The notes under the pieces: model-generated
Seen by the model: the letters and a program-made list of their open reading frames with translations, nothing else
Told to the model about the DNA's origin: nothing
Database searches by the model: none
Position numbers and translations under genes: made by a program
Assembly: GCF_006385705.1 (NCBI RefSeq)
Contig: NZ_VFRQ01000001.1
Span: forward strand, 372,001 to 436,000
DNA from: Pontibacter mangrovi
GTDB taxonomy: Bacteria > Bacteroidota > Bacteroidia > Cytophagales > Hymenobacteraceae
DNA length: 64,000 nt
Direction: 5' to 3'
In this document: in pieces, positions 1 through 9,150 of the stretch
How the letters are laid out: every line of letters starts with the position of its first letter
How positions within the stretch are numbered: the stretch's first letter is position 1

Positions 1-296
1 AGGTAGCTTCCGCAGACGCCAATGCCTATATTTCCGATCCGGCTGTGTCGGTGGGCGCTTCTAACCTCACGCTAGCAGATATTTTTCGGGAAAAGTACGT
101 GATAACCTATCTTAACCCGGAGGCCTGGAACGATGCCCGCCGCTTCGACTACCAGTATGAAGACTTTACCGTGCCCGTAAACGCGGTGCTGCCGACATTT
201 ATCAGGCGCGTGGCCTACCCAAGCGATGAAACTGCCAAAAACCCCAACACCCCAGATGTAACGGACCTGGCCGATCCGCTCTGGTGGGATGCCTAA
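1..296 (+). CDS. SusD/RagB-like nutrient-binding outer membrane lipoprotein, C-terminal end (5' truncated by window)
   Basis: The frame is open from base 3, so the gene enters from the left and only about 97 C-terminal residues are visible. The ending, with EAWNDARR, an arginine pair followed by YPSDE, NPNTP and a terminal LWWDA, is typical of the SusD-like family of Bacteroidota. These lipoproteins sit on the outer membrane and pass oligosaccharides or peptides to a SusC-type TonB-dependent transporter, which would be expected just upstream, outside the window. The substrate cannot be inferred from this fragment. A hairpin terminator follows at 313-350. The family call rests on recognised C-terminal residues only. 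Confidence 0.8.
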   Translation, partial: VASADANAYISDPAVSVGASNLTLADIFREKYVITYLNPEAWNDARRFDYQYEDFTVPVNAVLPTFIRRVAYPSDETAKNPNTPDVTDLADPLWWDA

Positions 297-312
297 CAGG
301 TATAAAGTATAA

Positions 313-350
313 GAGAGAAGCCGCCATAAAATACAGCGGCTTCTCTTTTA
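313..350 (+). terminator. Hairpin terminator after the SusD-like gene
   Basis: The arms AGAGAAGCCGC (314-324) and GCGGCTTCTCT (336-346) pair perfectly around an 11-base loop, and TTTTA follows. The next gene (proA) converges from the right, so the hairpin may serve both strands. Confidence 0.75.
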
Positions 351-371
351 CACACAGATTAATAAATTGAT

Positions 372-1619
372 TTAGGCCCGTATATGTCCGGAGCCTTTTA
401 CTACCCATTTGTAGCTCGTCAGCTCATCCAGGGCCATGGGGCCGCGGGCATGCAGTTTTTGCGTACTGATGCCGATCTCTGCCCCCAGTCCAAACTGGGC
501 GCCATCGGTAAAGGCAGTGGACGCGTTGGCATAAACGGCGGCGGCATCCACCGCTTTTAAAAACTGATCTACATGCTGTTCATTCTCCGAGATGATCGCT
601 TCGCTGTGTTGCGAAGAATAGGCATTGATGTGCTCAATGGCCTCTTCCATCCCGGACACCGTTTTCACTGACATCTTCAACGACAGGAACTCAGTGCCAA
701 AATGCTCTTCTGTAGCCTGCTGCAGCTTGTCAGCGGGGTAGCTATTTTTGAGAGCGGCATAAGCAGGCGCATCGGCAAACACCTCCACGCCTTTCGCTGC
801 CAACCCTTTGCCAATCTCTGCCAGGTCCCCCAGGCGATCTTCATGTATCACCAGGCAGTCCAGCGCATTGCAGACACTCACGCGGCGGGTCTTGGCATTC
901 ACCACGATTTCCTTACCGCGCTGCAGGTCGGCAAACGCATCGAAATAGGTATGCACAATGCCGGCGCCGGTTTCAATTACCGGCACTTTGGAGTTCTCGC
1001 GCACATAGTTGATTAGCCCCTGGCTACCGCGCGGAATGATGATGTCCACGTACTCCACGGCGTGCAGCATCTCGTGCGTTGCCTCACGGTCTGGCGGCAG
1101 TAGCTGCACGATGTTCTTGTCTACCCCGTTTTGCTCCAGCACTTGGTGTATAATGGCAACAATGGCTGCGTTAGAGTCCCGGGCATCGCTGCCGCCTTTC
1201 AACAGCAAAGCGTTTCCCGAGCGCAGGCACAGGCTGAACACATCAAAGGTCACATTGGGCCGCGCCTCATAGATAACGCCGATCACGCCCAGCGGAACCG
1301 ACACCTTCTTCATCTCCAGCCCGTTCTCCAGCGTCCTCTCCGACAGCACCTTGCCCAGCGGCGAAGGCAGCTTCGCCACATTACGGATGTCGGTGGCTAT
1401 ACTTTCGATGCGCTCATGGGTTAGTTTCAGGCGGTCATACTTTGGGTCGGCGGCGTCCATGCGCGCCAGGTCCTGTTGGTTAGCGGCAAGTATGGCATCT
1501 GCGTTGGCAACCGCTTGGTCTGCCAGCTGCTCCAGCACGTTTATAATTTTCTCTTCCGGCAGCAGGTTCAGCTTCCTGCTGGCCAGCTTTACCTGCTTAA
1601 AAATAGGTTGCATTTTCAT
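372..1619 (-). CDS. proA: Glutamate-5-semialdehyde dehydrogenase (gamma-glutamyl phosphate reductase)
   Basis: Second step of proline synthesis: NADPH-dependent reduction of gamma-glutamyl phosphate to glutamate-5-semialdehyde in the cytoplasm. The 415-residue length fits the family. The aldehyde dehydrogenase fold is seen with YEARPNVT (about 117-124), the glycine-rich LLLKGGSDA (138-146) and the active-site segment [11 protein letters not shown] with Cys250 as the expected nucleophile. ATG codons at residues 1 and 3 are both usable starts. It lies three bases downstream of proB on the same strand, so the two are surely co-transcribed, and ProB and ProA are known to work together on a labile intermediate. 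proC lies just upstream, completing the pathway from glutamate. Confidence 0.97.
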   Translation of the reverse strand: MKMQPIFKQVKLASRKLNLLPEEKIINVLEQLADQAVANADAILAANQQDLARMDAADPKYDRLKLTHERIESIATDIRNVAKLPSPLGKVLSERTLENGLEMKKVSVPLGVIGVIYEARPNVTFDVFSLCLRSGNALLLKGGSDARDSNAAIVAIIHQVLEQNGVDKNIVQLLPPDREATHEMLHAVEYVDIIIPRGSQGLINYVRENSKVPVIETGAGIVHTYFDAFADLQRGKEIVVNAKTRRVSVCNALDCLVIHEDRLGDLAEIGKGLAAKGVEVFADAPAYAALKNSYPADKLQQATEEHFGTEFLSLKMSVKTVSGMEEAIEHINAYSSQHSEAIISENEQHVDQFLKAVDAAAVYANASTAFTDGAQFGLGAEIGISTQKLHARGPMALDELTSYKWVVKGSGHIRA

Positions 1620-1622
1620 AGT

Positions 1623-2714
1623 TTATAGGCTGTGGTATTTGTATAAGTATAGATAATTGTAATGAATGATGGGCTTTTGGTTGGTTTGGCCCAAGGTCAT
1701 TCCAGCTTTTCGGGAGCCATACTCTGCCTTGCCCAGGCCAAGCTTCTCCCCTTGCGTATCCTTTATCTGGATGATGTCTCCCTTAGAGAAGTTACCGCTG
1801 ATGCCGACAATGCCCACCGGCAGCAGGCTGGCTGCTTCTTCTGCGTGCAGCGCCTCTTTCGCGCCGTCGTTCACGATCACCTCGCCTTTGGTGTAATTCC
1901 CGCTGTGGGCCACCCATTTCTTCGGGTTCGGTTTCGAGGAGTCCGGCTCAAAATAGGTTGCCTTCAGGCGCTTGTGGTAAAAATCCAGTAAGATATTCTC
2001 CCGGTTGCCGTTGGCGATGTACACATGTATACCCAGGTAGGCGGCCTTTCGGGCCATCTTCATTTTGCTGCTCATGCCGCCCCGCCCAAAGCTGGATTTG
2101 GAAGAAGCGATAAAGCGGCTTATGCCGGAGGCTTTCTTGCCTACCCGCTCGATTAACTTGGATTTAGGGTCATCCGGGTGGCCTTTGTAGATGCCGTCTA
2201 CGTTGGTGAGCAATATTAGCGTGTCTGCATCGATCATAGCGGCTGTCATACTGGCCAGCTCGTCATTGTCGGTAAACATGAGCTCGGTCACGGCCACGGC
2301 ATCGTTCTCGTTAATAATGGGAATGATGTTGTGCTGCAGCAGGCCCAGCAGACAGTCTTTTATGTTCAGGTAGTGGCGCCGCGACAAAAAGTCCTGAGGC
2401 GTCACCACGATTTGGGCAATCTGGTGTCCTGCCTCCTGAAAAAGCGCTTTATACGACTGCACAATGTCAATCTGGCCCACGGAGGCCAGGATCTGCTTGC
2501 GCACCACGGATTCGGTTTTTTCGTCTAAGTTGATGTTGTTCCTTGCAAAAGCCACTGCCCCTGAGGACACGAGCACCACCTGGATGCCCTGCTTTTTCAG
2601 GAAATCAATTTGCTTGACAAGGGAAGCCATGCGTTGCCTGTCCGGTGAGCCGTCTTCTTGTGTAAGTACATTAGAGCCAACCTTCACAACAACTAGCTGT
2701 GGCTGATAATCCAT
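1623..2714 (-). CDS. proB: Glutamate 5-kinase
   Basis: First and usually feedback-controlled step of proline synthesis: ATP-dependent phosphorylation of glutamate. At 363 residues it has an amino-acid kinase domain (roughly 1-260, with VVKVGSNVL, LVSSGAVAFAR and INENDAVAV) followed by a C-terminal PUA domain (about 270-345, including KGEVIVNDGA and GDIIQI). The last 15 or so residues are rich in Tyr and Leu (NYLYLYKYHSL) and are coded by a run overlapping the AAGTATA word, so the tail may not be conserved. It is separated from proA by three bases and from proC by about 260 bases holding a terminator, so proB-proA probably has its own promoter. Confidence 0.96.
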   Translation of the reverse strand: MDYQPQLVVVKVGSNVLTQEDGSPDRQRMASLVKQIDFLKKQGIQVVLVSSGAVAFARNNINLDEKTESVVRKQILASVGQIDIVQSYKALFQEAGHQIAQIVVTPQDFLSRRHYLNIKDCLLGLLQHNIIPIINENDAVAVTELMFTDNDELASMTAAMIDADTLILLTNVDGIYKGHPDDPKSKLIERVGKKASGISRFIASSKSSFGRGGMSSKMKMARKAAYLGIHVYIANGNRENILLDFYHKRLKATYFEPDSSKPNPKKWVAHSGNYTKGEVIVNDGAKEALHAEEAASLLPVGIVGISGNFSKGDIIQIKDTQGEKLGLGKAEYGSRKAGMTLGQTNQKPIIHYNYLYLYKYHSL

Positions 2715-2890
2715 ATAATTGGGTGTTTATGAAACAATAGTTTAACTGCGGCAGCAGCACAAGCCGCTGCGCCAAAGGTGCCGCCAGAAGTATAAATTCA
2801 TGCTTTAAAGCGAAAGATGATCAACGTATAAACCCGCTTCCTTCTGCATTTAGGAGGCATTTATACTTTATCAGGCGGTAAGAAACCTTA

Positions 2891-2956
2891 AGTAAAAAGC
2901 TGCTCTGTGGCACAGCGGACGGAGAATCCGCAGTTAGAAACGGCCACAGAGCAGCT
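2891..2956 (-). terminator. Nested hairpin terminator after proC
   Basis: A perfect 14-base stem, AGCTGCTCTGTGGC (2898-2911) with GCCACAGAGCAGCT (2943-2956), encloses a smaller hairpin (GCGGA 2915-2919 with TCCGC 2927-2931). Read leftward it ends in TTTTACT. This should end proC transcription before proB. Confidence 0.75.
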
Positions 2957-2972
2957 CCATGATATGAAAGTA

Positions 2973-3830
2973 TTAAACAGCTTCTTTCTCGCGCTGCTCT
3001 TTCAGGTCCAGGATACGCTTGTACGACCCTACCAAGCCTTTGATAACGGCAGAGCTAAGGCCCTGGTGCTCCATTTCGTTCAGGCCGGTAATGGTGCAGC
3101 CTTCCGGTGTGGTTACTTTATCAATCTCCTGCTCTGGGTGCGATTTGTTGATGGTAAGCAGATTGGAGGCTCCTTTGCTTACCTGAACAGCAATTTTCTG
3201 GGCATCCTCGGCATCCAGGCCAAGCTGAATACCGCCCTGTGTTACCGCCCGGATAAAGCGCATGTTAAAGGCAATGCCGCTGGAGCAGAGCACCGTGGCA
3301 CCTGCCATCAGTTCCTCTTCTATAACCAGCGTTTCGCCAACGCAGTTAAATATGTCCTTCACCTGATCTTCTACAGAAGCGGCCTTCTCGTTAAAGGCAA
3401 GGCAAGTCATGGATTGCTGCACGGCAATGGCTGTGTTGGGCATGCTGCGCACAATGGCAAAGTCGCCCACAATGTCGCGGATAAAGTCGATGGTGATGCC
3501 AGCGATAACGCTTAGCAGCACGTGCTTCTCAGGGTCCAGGTGTGGTTTAATTTCATTCAGGACGTTCTCCAGGTGGGCCGGCTGCACGCATAGCAGGATG
3601 TAACGGCAATTGTTAACCGCAAACGCGTTGTCGTTTGAGACCTGTACGCCCTTGTCTTTTAAATACTGTAGTGACTTCGTGTTTCTCCTGGTAACATAGA
3701 TGTTCTCTGGCTGATACTGCCCGTTGCTTAAAAGTCCTTCTGCAATGGATTTTCCAAGATTACCTGTTCCCAAGATAGCTACGTTATCTGTGTGCATACT
3801 GTGTGTGTTTAATGTGTTTTCGGCAGGCAT
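2973..3830 (-). CDS. proC: Pyrroline-5-carboxylate reductase
   Basis: Last step of proline synthesis: NAD(P)H reduction of pyrroline-5-carboxylate to L-proline. At 285 residues it starts with a short extension and then the Rossmann fingerprint ILGTGNLGKSIAEGLL (about 19-34). VRSMPNTAIAV (middle) and the SSGIAFNMRFIRA helix match the catalytic, dimer-forming part of the family. A well-formed promoter lies upstream at 3873-3903, giving a leader of about 35 bases, and a nested terminator follows at 2891-2956. It is thus a separate unit from proB-proA although all three genes serve one pathway. Confidence 0.94.
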   Translation of the reverse strand: MPAENTLNTHSMHTDNVAILGTGNLGKSIAEGLLSNGQYQPENIYVTRRNTKSLQYLKDKGVQVSNDNAFAVNNCRYILLCVQPAHLENVLNEIKPHLDPEKHVLLSVIAGITIDFIRDIVGDFAIVRSMPNTAIAVQQSMTCLAFNEKAASVEDQVKDIFNCVGETLVIEEELMAGATVLCSSGIAFNMRFIRAVTQGGIQLGLDAEDAQKIAVQVSKGASNLLTINKSHPEQEIDKVTTPEGCTITGLNEMEHQGLSSAVIKGLVGSYKRILDLKEQREKEAV

Positions 3831-4159
3831 AACGTACTGTAGACCTGCGCTAAAGATTCGGATTTACAACCACAAAAGTACAAAAACCGATCCAAAGACA
3901 CAAATGGCAGAAAGCCCACCAATCATCACAAGACCAACTAAAATAGTATTATCTGCACATCCATCACAACGGGAATATACAAATTACGCGCAATCATACG
4001 GTAACTTATACTCGGCTAAAACAGGCTTTTTTTGTCGCCTCGATGCCGCTGAGCGGTGAAAATTCCAGATAGCGGAAACCGCAGCAACAACATTGGTTTC
4101 TAAAAATTAGAATTTGACCGAAACTTGGGATATCTGCAGATGCCGGAGCGGGAAAAAAA
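3831..4159. other. Intergenic region between proC and the TIGR02757 gene
   Basis: About 330 bases without a convincing gene on either strand. The only clear content is the proC promoter near its left end. A plus-strand reading frame that crosses the region has no recognisable protein features. Confidence 0.5.
3873..3903 (-). promoter_or_regulatory. Bacteroidota-type promoter of proC
   Basis: On the minus strand the -33 element TTG (complement of 3901-3903, within TTTG) is followed after 20 bases by TACTTTTG (complement of 3873-3880), matching TAnnTTTG. Transcription should start near 3866, about 35 bases before the proC ATG. Confidence 0.6.
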
Positions 4160-4939
4160 TCAGAACTTTTCCTCGATTCCAAGTCCGAAAAGGGCAAAAT
4201 CATACTTAACCGGGTCATTTGGGTCAAAGCTGCGCAGGTGCGCTGTCAGTTCTTCGGCAGTCTCCCAATCCATGCCTTTGCGGGTAATGAGCCCCAGCCG
4301 GCGGGCCACCCGCTCCACGTGCACATCGCAGGGGCAAACCAAGTCGGCCATGGACATGTTGGGCCAGATGCCAAAGTCCACGCCGCAACGGTCTTGGCGC
4401 ACCATCCACCGCAGGTACATGTTCAGGCGCTTGCAGGAAGACTTACGGGCAGGCGTTGCCACATGCTTGCGCGTGCGCTGCGGCGCGTCCTCCAAACTAA
4501 ACACCAGGTTATGAAAGTATATCAGCCGCTCCTTCTGCGTCTGCAGTTCATTTCCCTCTCCCATAAAGGCAGTTTCCAGGCTCTCGTGAGTGTTGTAGTA
4601 CCACCTGAAAAAGTGAAGCAGGTATAACAGGTCGGTGTCGTTGAAGGTGCGGTGCTTGAAGCCAAGAAAGCGCTGCAGGTCGTGCTCCTGGTGGTTGCGC
4701 ACAAAATCGTACGGTGCATTGTCCATCAGCTCCATCAGCCGAACGCAGTTATTGATAATGGTTTTGCGCTGGCCCCAGGCAAGTATGGCCGCAAAGAAAC
4801 CGCTGATCTCGATGTCCTGCGGTTTAGTGAAGCGGTGCGGGATAGAGACCGGGTCGTGAGGTATAAAGTCGGGGCTGTTATACTTTTCCACCCGATCATC
4901 GAGCAAGGCTTTGACGGAAGAGAAATCTGGTTGTACCAT
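4160..4939 (-). CDS. TIGR02757 (DUF2400) family protein
   Basis: A 259-residue cytoplasmic protein of a family common in Bacteroidota whose function is unknown. Recognisable parts are the N-terminal DDRVEKYNSPDFIPHDPVSIPH, split here as DDRVEKYN and SIPHRFT, the FFAAILAWGQRKTI helix, and the C-terminal WPNMSMADLVCPCDVHV and ARRLGLI. The reading frame extends 22 codons further upstream, but ATG at 4939 (MVQPDFSS) fits family starts better than the extension. A high-identity alignment would settle the start. The gene is followed by a long spacer before proC and is not obviously in an operon. Confidence 0.8.
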   Translation of the reverse strand: MVQPDFSSVKALLDDRVEKYNSPDFIPHDPVSIPHRFTKPQDIEISGFFAAILAWGQRKTIINNCVRLMELMDNAPYDFVRNHQEHDLQRFLGFKHRTFNDTDLLYLLHFFRWYYNTHESLETAFMGEGNELQTQKERLIYFHNLVFSLEDAPQRTRKHVATPARKSSCKRLNMYLRWMVRQDRCGVDFGIWPNMSMADLVCPCDVHVERVARRLGLITRKGMDWETAEELTAHLRSFDPNDPVKYDFALFGLGIEEKF

Positions 4940-5375
4940 GCCTGCAGTATACTTATAAAACGCGAAAAATGGTTGCCTGAAGTATAACCTGCCACTGCAG
5001 GTCAAAGAAACTGTAGAGCCAGAGCGCTATCCCTTTACGAGTACCTTAGATGCATCAGTTGGCATGGTCAGGTTTAGAAAGCAAACCTTATTTAAGCATC
5101 ACCCCTACTTATACAGCCTGTTATACAGCCGTTTACAGCCATGCATAGTATACTTTAAACGGCAGGATACTTTACTTCAAAGCAGATGCGGCGGCGAGGG
5201 CGAAAACCGTTGCATAGGAAACCCGGAATACGGTAAGCTGCAAAAGAGGCACCAGCGCAGAAATATGGAGCAATTTAAAAGCAATTTCAGCAGAATGAGT
5301 AACTTTGTTTTGCAATACAACAAATTCAGATATAGTTTTACCGTCTTTTACAGGAATTAAAGATTAATATAAAGT
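4940..5375. other. Divergent intergenic region between the TIGR02757 gene and efp
   Basis: About 435 bases with no convincing gene. It must hold promoters for both flanking genes. A TAACTTTG box at 5300-5307 fits the Bacteroidota -7 element, 68 bases before efp, but no TTG lies at the right distance. Several TATACTT words occur (4880s, 4948, 5149). Confidence 0.4.
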
Positions 5376-5939
5376 ATGGCAACCACAGCTGATATTAAAA
5401 ACGGCGTCGTGTTGGACTTTAACAACGACCTTTACCAGGTTATTGATTTCCAGCACGTTAAACCCGGAAAAGGCCCTGCGTTCGTAAGAACTAAGCTTAG
5501 AAACGTAAAGACCGGAAAAGTAATAGACAACACCTTCTCGGCCGGCCACAAGATTACCACAGCCCGCGTAGAGCAGCGTCCGCACCAGTATATTTTCAAA
5601 GATGACCTGGGGTTCCACTTTATGGACCTGAACACGTTTGAGCAGGTAGCCCTGAACGAGGCGATGGTGCCTTTTGCTGATTTGATGAAGGAAGGCCAGG
5701 AAGTAACCATCCTTTTCCACGCCGAAACTGAGACGCCGCTCACGTGCGAAATTCCTCCGTTTGTGGAGCTGACCATTACTTATACAGAGCCGGGCCTCAA
5801 GGGCGATACCGCCACAAACGCCTCTAAGCCAGCCATCGTAGAAACAGGCGCAACTATTCAGGTGCCGTTATTTATTGGCCAGGATGAGAAAATTAAAGTA
5901 GATACTCGTACATACTCATACGCAGAAAGAGTTAAATAA
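5376..5939 (+). CDS. efp: Elongation factor P
   Basis: Translation factor that helps the ribosome form peptide bonds at proline stretches. The 187-residue length and three-domain beta structure match the family. The N-terminal KOW-like domain carries the loop VKPGKGPAFV, where Lys32 is the residue equivalent to the modified Lys34 of E. coli EF-P. ITYTEPGLKGDTATNA marks the C-terminal OB domain. The gene begins an efp-accB-accC run, only three bases separating it from accB, an arrangement usual in Bacteroidota. The modifying enzymes are not in this window. Confidence 0.97.
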   Translation: MATTADIKNGVVLDFNNDLYQVIDFQHVKPGKGPAFVRTKLRNVKTGKVIDNTFSAGHKITTARVEQRPHQYIFKDDLGFHFMDLNTFEQVALNEAMVPFADLMKEGQEVTILFHAETETPLTCEIPPFVELTITYTEPGLKGDTATNASKPAIVETGATIQVPLFIGQDEKIKVDTRTYSYAERVK

Positions 5940-5942
5940 AAC

Positions 5943-6434
5943 ATGAAAGCGAAAGAAATCCAGGAACTGATCGACTTTATCGCCAAATCCGGCCTGAATA
6001 AAGTAAACATTGAGACAGAAGAATTTAAGATCTCGGTTAAGCGCGACCCGGACCAGAAGGTTACGTATGTGAAGGGCGCTGAGCCTGCACCTGCGGCAGC
6101 CCCTGCCCCTGCTGCCGCTCCTCAGCCTGTACCGGCAGCCCCTGCCGCCGCCCCGGCTCCAGCTGCTGCACCAGCCGCCTCCGACGAGAGCAAGTATGTA
6201 GCGGTTAAGGCTCCCATGATCGGTACCTTCTACCGTGCCTCCAGCCCGGAGTCACCGTCTTTTGCTAACATCGGCGACGAGATTAAGAAAGGACAGGTTA
6301 TCTGCATCATTGAGGCTATGAAGCTGTTCAACGAGATAGAGTCTGAGGTATCAGGCAAAATCGTAAAGGTACTGGTAGACAATGCCTCTCCGGTAGAGTA
6401 CGACCAGCCACTGTTCCTGGTAGATCCATCTTAA
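5943..6434 (+). CDS. accB: Biotin carboxyl carrier protein of acetyl-CoA carboxylase
   Basis: Carries biotin between the biotin carboxylase and carboxyltransferase halves of acetyl-CoA carboxylase, the first committed step of fatty-acid synthesis. The 163-residue protein has an N-terminal helical part (1-40), a flexible Ala/Pro-rich linker (about 45-85), and a C-terminal lipoyl-like biotinyl domain with EAMKLFNE, Lys127 being the biotinylated residue. MIGTFYRASSPESPSF is also typical. It sits between efp and accC, with an AT-rich palindromic spacer before accC. Confidence 0.97.
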   Translation: MKAKEIQELIDFIAKSGLNKVNIETEEFKISVKRDPDQKVTYVKGAEPAPAAAPAPAAAPQPVPAAPAAAPAPAAAPAASDESKYVAVKAPMIGTFYRASSPESPSFANIGDEIKKGQVICIIEAMKLFNEIESEVSGKIVKVLVDNASPVEYDQPLFLVDPS

Positions 6435-6536
6435 TTAAAAATTACAAATTAAAAAATTGAAAGCTGGGAATACAAAGAACCTTGTTCTCTCCTGGCTTTT
6501 TTTTAATTTCTAATTTCTAATTTCTAATTGCAGAAC
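6435..6536 (+). repeat. AT-rich imperfect palindromic spacer with tandem TAATTTC units
   Basis: The left arm (6435-6470) is made of AATTA/AAATT words and the right arm (6498-6530) holds three tandem TAATTTC units. The arms are roughly complementary around a GC-containing centre with AAAGC and GCTTT facing each other. A related element lies at 13340-13500. It sits inside the accB-accC transcript, so it may fold as RNA. Confidence 0.55.
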
Positions 6537-7883
6537 ATGTTTAAAAAGATATTAATCGCTAACCGTGGCGAGATTGCGCTGCGCATTATACGCACTTGCA
6601 AGGAGATGGGCGTTAAAACGGTGGCTGTATACTCTACAGCCGACAAGGAGAGCCTGCATGTGCGCTTTGCCGATGAGGCCGTTTGCATTGGCCCGGCCCC
6701 TAGCTCCCACTCCTATCTCAACATCCCCAATATTATAGCGGCGGCGGAAATCACCAACGCCGATGCCATACACCCTGGCTATGGCTTCCTGTCAGAAAAC
6801 GCAGACTTCTCACGCATCTGTGCCGAAAACGGCATTAAGTTTATCGGCGCCTCTCCGGAGATGATAAACCAGATGGGCGACAAGGCCTCTGCCAAAGACA
6901 CCATGAAGAAAGCAGGCGTGCCCACCATCCCGGGTTCGGAAGGACTGCTGAAGAACATGGAAGAAGGCATCAAGATCGCGAAGAAGATCAAGTACCCCAT
7001 CATACTGAAAGCCACTGCAGGTGGCGGTGGCCGCGGCATGCGTATCGTGAAGAACGATATGGAGTTTGAGAAAGCCTGGAATGATGCCCGCGCCGAAGCC
7101 AAGGCCGCTTTCGGAAACGATGGCATCTACCTGGAGAAATTTGTGGAGGAGCCACGCCACATCGAGATTCAGCTGATCGGTGACCAGTACGGCAACGTAG
7201 CGCACCTGTCGGAGCGTGACTGCTCTATTCAGCGCCGCCACCAGAAGCTGGTAGAGGAAACCCCTTCCCCATTCATCACCGACGAGCTGCGTGACGCTAT
7301 GGGCCAGGCTGCCATTGCCGGTGCCAAAGCCATTAACTACGAGGGCGTGGGCACGATCGAATTCCTGGTGGACAAAAACCGCGACTTCTATTTCATGGAG
7401 ATGAACACGCGTATCCAGGTGGAGCACCCGATAACGGAAGAGGTAATTGACTACGACCTGATCAAGGAGCAGATCAAAGTGGCTGCCGGCGAGAAGATCA
7501 CAGGCAAAAACTACTACCCGAAGATGCACGCCATCGAGTGCCGTATCAATGCTGAGGACCCAAAGAACGGCTTCCGCCCGAGCCCAGGCAAAATCACCAC
7601 GCTACACGTGCCAGGCGGCCACGGCGTGCGTGTAGACTCTCATGTATACTCCGGCTACGTAATCCCGCCAAACTACGATTCCATGATCGCGAAGCTGATC
7701 GTGAGCGCGCAGACGCGTGAGGAGGCTTTGGTAAAGATGAAGCGCGCCTTGAGCGAGTTTGTGATTGAGGGAATTAAAACCACGGTACCGTTCCACCTGA
7801 AGCTGATGGACGACCCTGGGTTTAAAGAAGGAGACTTCACGACGAAGTACCTGGAGGATTTTGACTTCAGTGCGATTGAATAG
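6537..7883 (+). CDS. accC: Acetyl-CoA carboxylase, biotin carboxylase subunit
   Basis: ATP-dependent carboxylation of the biotin on AccB. ATG at 6537 ([14 protein letters not shown]) gives 448 residues, matching the family; an upstream TTG at 6528 is less likely. The N-terminal biotin carboxylase domain has [13 protein letters not shown]. The ATP-grasp core has [14 protein letters not shown] (about 159-172), [11 protein letters not shown] and [27 protein letters not shown] holds the catalytic and metal-binding Glu and Asn residues, and the C-terminal domain follows. A clean terminator at 7905-7936 ends the efp-accB-accC run. The carboxyltransferase genes are elsewhere. Confidence 0.98.
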   Translation: MFKKILIANRGEIALRIIRTCKEMGVKTVAVYSTADKESLHVRFADEAVCIGPAPSSHSYLNIPNIIAAAEITNADAIHPGYGFLSENADFSRICAENGIKFIGASPEMINQMGDKASAKDTMKKAGVPTIPGSEGLLKNMEEGIKIAKKIKYPIILKATAGGGGRGMRIVKNDMEFEKAWNDARAEAKAAFGNDGIYLEKFVEEPRHIEIQLIGDQYGNVAHLSERDCSIQRRHQKLVEETPSPFITDELRDAMGQAAIAGAKAINYEGVGTIEFLVDKNRDFYFMEMNTRIQVEHPITEEVIDYDLIKEQIKVAAGEKITGKNYYPKMHAIECRINAEDPKNGFRPSPGKITTLHVPGGHGVRVDSHVYSGYVIPPNYDSMIAKLIVSAQTREEALVKMKRALSEFVIEGIKTTVPFHLKLMDDPGFKEGDFTTKYLEDFDFSAIE

Positions 7884-7904
7884 TTTTCTACGAAATAAAC
7901 AGGA

Positions 7905-7936
7905 AGGGCTCCGATTAATACCGGAGCCCTTTTTTA
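7905..7936 (+). terminator. Terminator of the efp-accB-accC run
   Basis: AGGGCTCCG (7905-7913) pairs perfectly with CGGAGCCCT (7922-7930) around an 8-base loop, followed by TTTTTTA. Confidence 0.85.
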
Positions 7937-7992
7937 TACTTGCTGCCCAAGCTATACTTATACTTTGAGCCGAAGAAGGAGTAGCTAAGCCC

Positions 7993-8400
7993 TTAGCTCG
8001 CTAACCAGGATAGCGCCTCCCCCGGGTTTAGAAAGCTATTCACCTGAAACCGGACAACCCCTCGCTGCTGGGCATTAGCCGCCACCTGCACCAGCTCCTG
8101 CCGGACCAACTCCTGTGCCGGTATGACGCGGGCCAGCTTCTTTAGCTGTGTGCTGGAGAGCAGTTCAAAGAAGTCGTAAGAAAGCCACCCTTTTATATCC
8201 GCCGATACGGATGTGATCAGCCTGGCATCCGCTATAGCCCGTTCAAACTTCGTATCGCGCAGCACTTCATACAAACGAGTCGCGCCGGCTATAATCTCAT
8301 GCCCGTGCACTGGCCGCAGCCACACCGACTTGATGAGCTTTTTTTGCTCGTCTACTTCAATCTTGTAATAGTCTAGCCCGGGGCTTGTTAAAGATGCCAT
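7993..8400 (-). CDS. Uncharacterised 135-residue protein, STAS/SpoIIAA-like by pattern
   Basis: I do not recognise a named family with certainty. The 135-residue soluble protein alternates predicted strands and helices (YYKIEVDEQKKLI, a central WLSYDFFELLSS helix, then RVIPAQELVRQELV) in a way that resembles the SpoIIAA-like/STAS proteins common in Cytophagales. There is no signal peptide, membrane segment or catalytic motif. It ends near the accC terminator and begins 28 bases past the stop of the DUF3109 gene on the same strand, so it is probably co-transcribed with that gene as the downstream member. Any role in signalling is conjecture. Confidence 0.6.
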   Translation of the reverse strand: MASLTSPGLDYYKIEVDEQKKLIKSVWLRPVHGHEIIAGATRLYEVLRDTKFERAIADARLITSVSADIKGWLSYDFFELLSSTQLKKLARVIPAQELVRQELVQVAANAQQRGVVRFQVNSFLNPGEALSWLAS

Positions 8401-8427
8401 GGATACCTTAATGAGAACGCTCTATAC

Positions 8428-9018
8428 TTATTTCTCTTTCGAAGAGGCTTGCTGAAGCTCCGTCTCCATCAGTTGCTCCAGCTCCTGATACCAGCCTTCG
8501 CCATACTTGCGGATGAGCGGTTCTTTCAGGAATTGGTATACGCGCACGCCCAGGTCCTGCCCAAAGCTGCAGGCGGAACTGCAAATGCCCCAGCGGTCAT
8601 AGTTCAGGGCTTCAAACCCATCATACTTTGTGATGCGGATAGGGTAAAGATGGCAGGAGATCGGCTTTTTCCAGCTGATCTTGCCGTCAATGTAAGCTTG
8701 CTCAATGGCGCACTTCAGGGAGTTGTTCTCATCGTACAGGGCATAGGCGCACTCGCGGTTGCCAATGGTCGGGGTAGAATAGTCTCCTTCCCAATCCTTA
8801 ATGTATAGCCCCTGCTCTTCCACCGCCTTTACGCCAGCCTCTGACATGTATGGCTTTACTTGCTCGTAACTATCCTTGAGTATTTCCAGCTCGTCTTCCT
8901 CCAAAGGCGCGCCCAAATCGCCTTCTACACAGCAGGCGCCCTTGCACTTCTCTAGGTTGCACACAAAAAACTGGTCGCGCACATCGTCGCTTATAACGGT
9001 ATTCAGAAGAACTATCAT
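8428..9018 (-). CDS. DUF3109 family cysteine-rich protein
   Basis: A 196-residue protein from ATG at 9018 ([10 protein letters not shown]); ten further upstream codons are open but look non-coding. Cysteines are grouped as [13 protein letters not shown] near the N terminus, then [21 protein letters not shown] and ICSSACSFG, a pattern resembling the YkgJ-type metal-binding proteins and matching DUF3109. Function is unknown; binding of zinc or an iron-sulfur cluster is plausible from the conserved Cys and His residues. Upstream on the minus strand a TACCTTTG box (complement of 9078-9085) resembles a -7 element. It probably heads a two-gene unit with the small gene at 7993-8400. Confidence 0.85.
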   Translation of the reverse strand: MIVLLNTVISDDVRDQFFVCNLEKCKGACCVEGDLGAPLEEDELEILKDSYEQVKPYMSEAGVKAVEEQGLYIKDWEGDYSTPTIGNRECAYALYDENNSLKCAIEQAYIDGKISWKKPISCHLYPIRITKYDGFEALNYDRWGICSSACSFGQDLGVRVYQFLKEPLIRKYGEGWYQELEQLMETELQQASSKEK

Positions 9019-9150
9019 ACTAAGATTTATATAGAAAGGCTGGAGCAACGTAGCTTAGCAGTTGCCCCACTAAAAGACAAAGGTAGGGATAAATAAGTTT
9101 AAAGACGCTGCTGTACAAGCGCAAGCGGTTGAAGTATAGCGTTATGCTAT

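Noticed and set aside
2907..3515. 202-codon plus-strand frame over proC
   Set aside because: Antisense to proC, which has complete family motifs, its own promoter and terminator.
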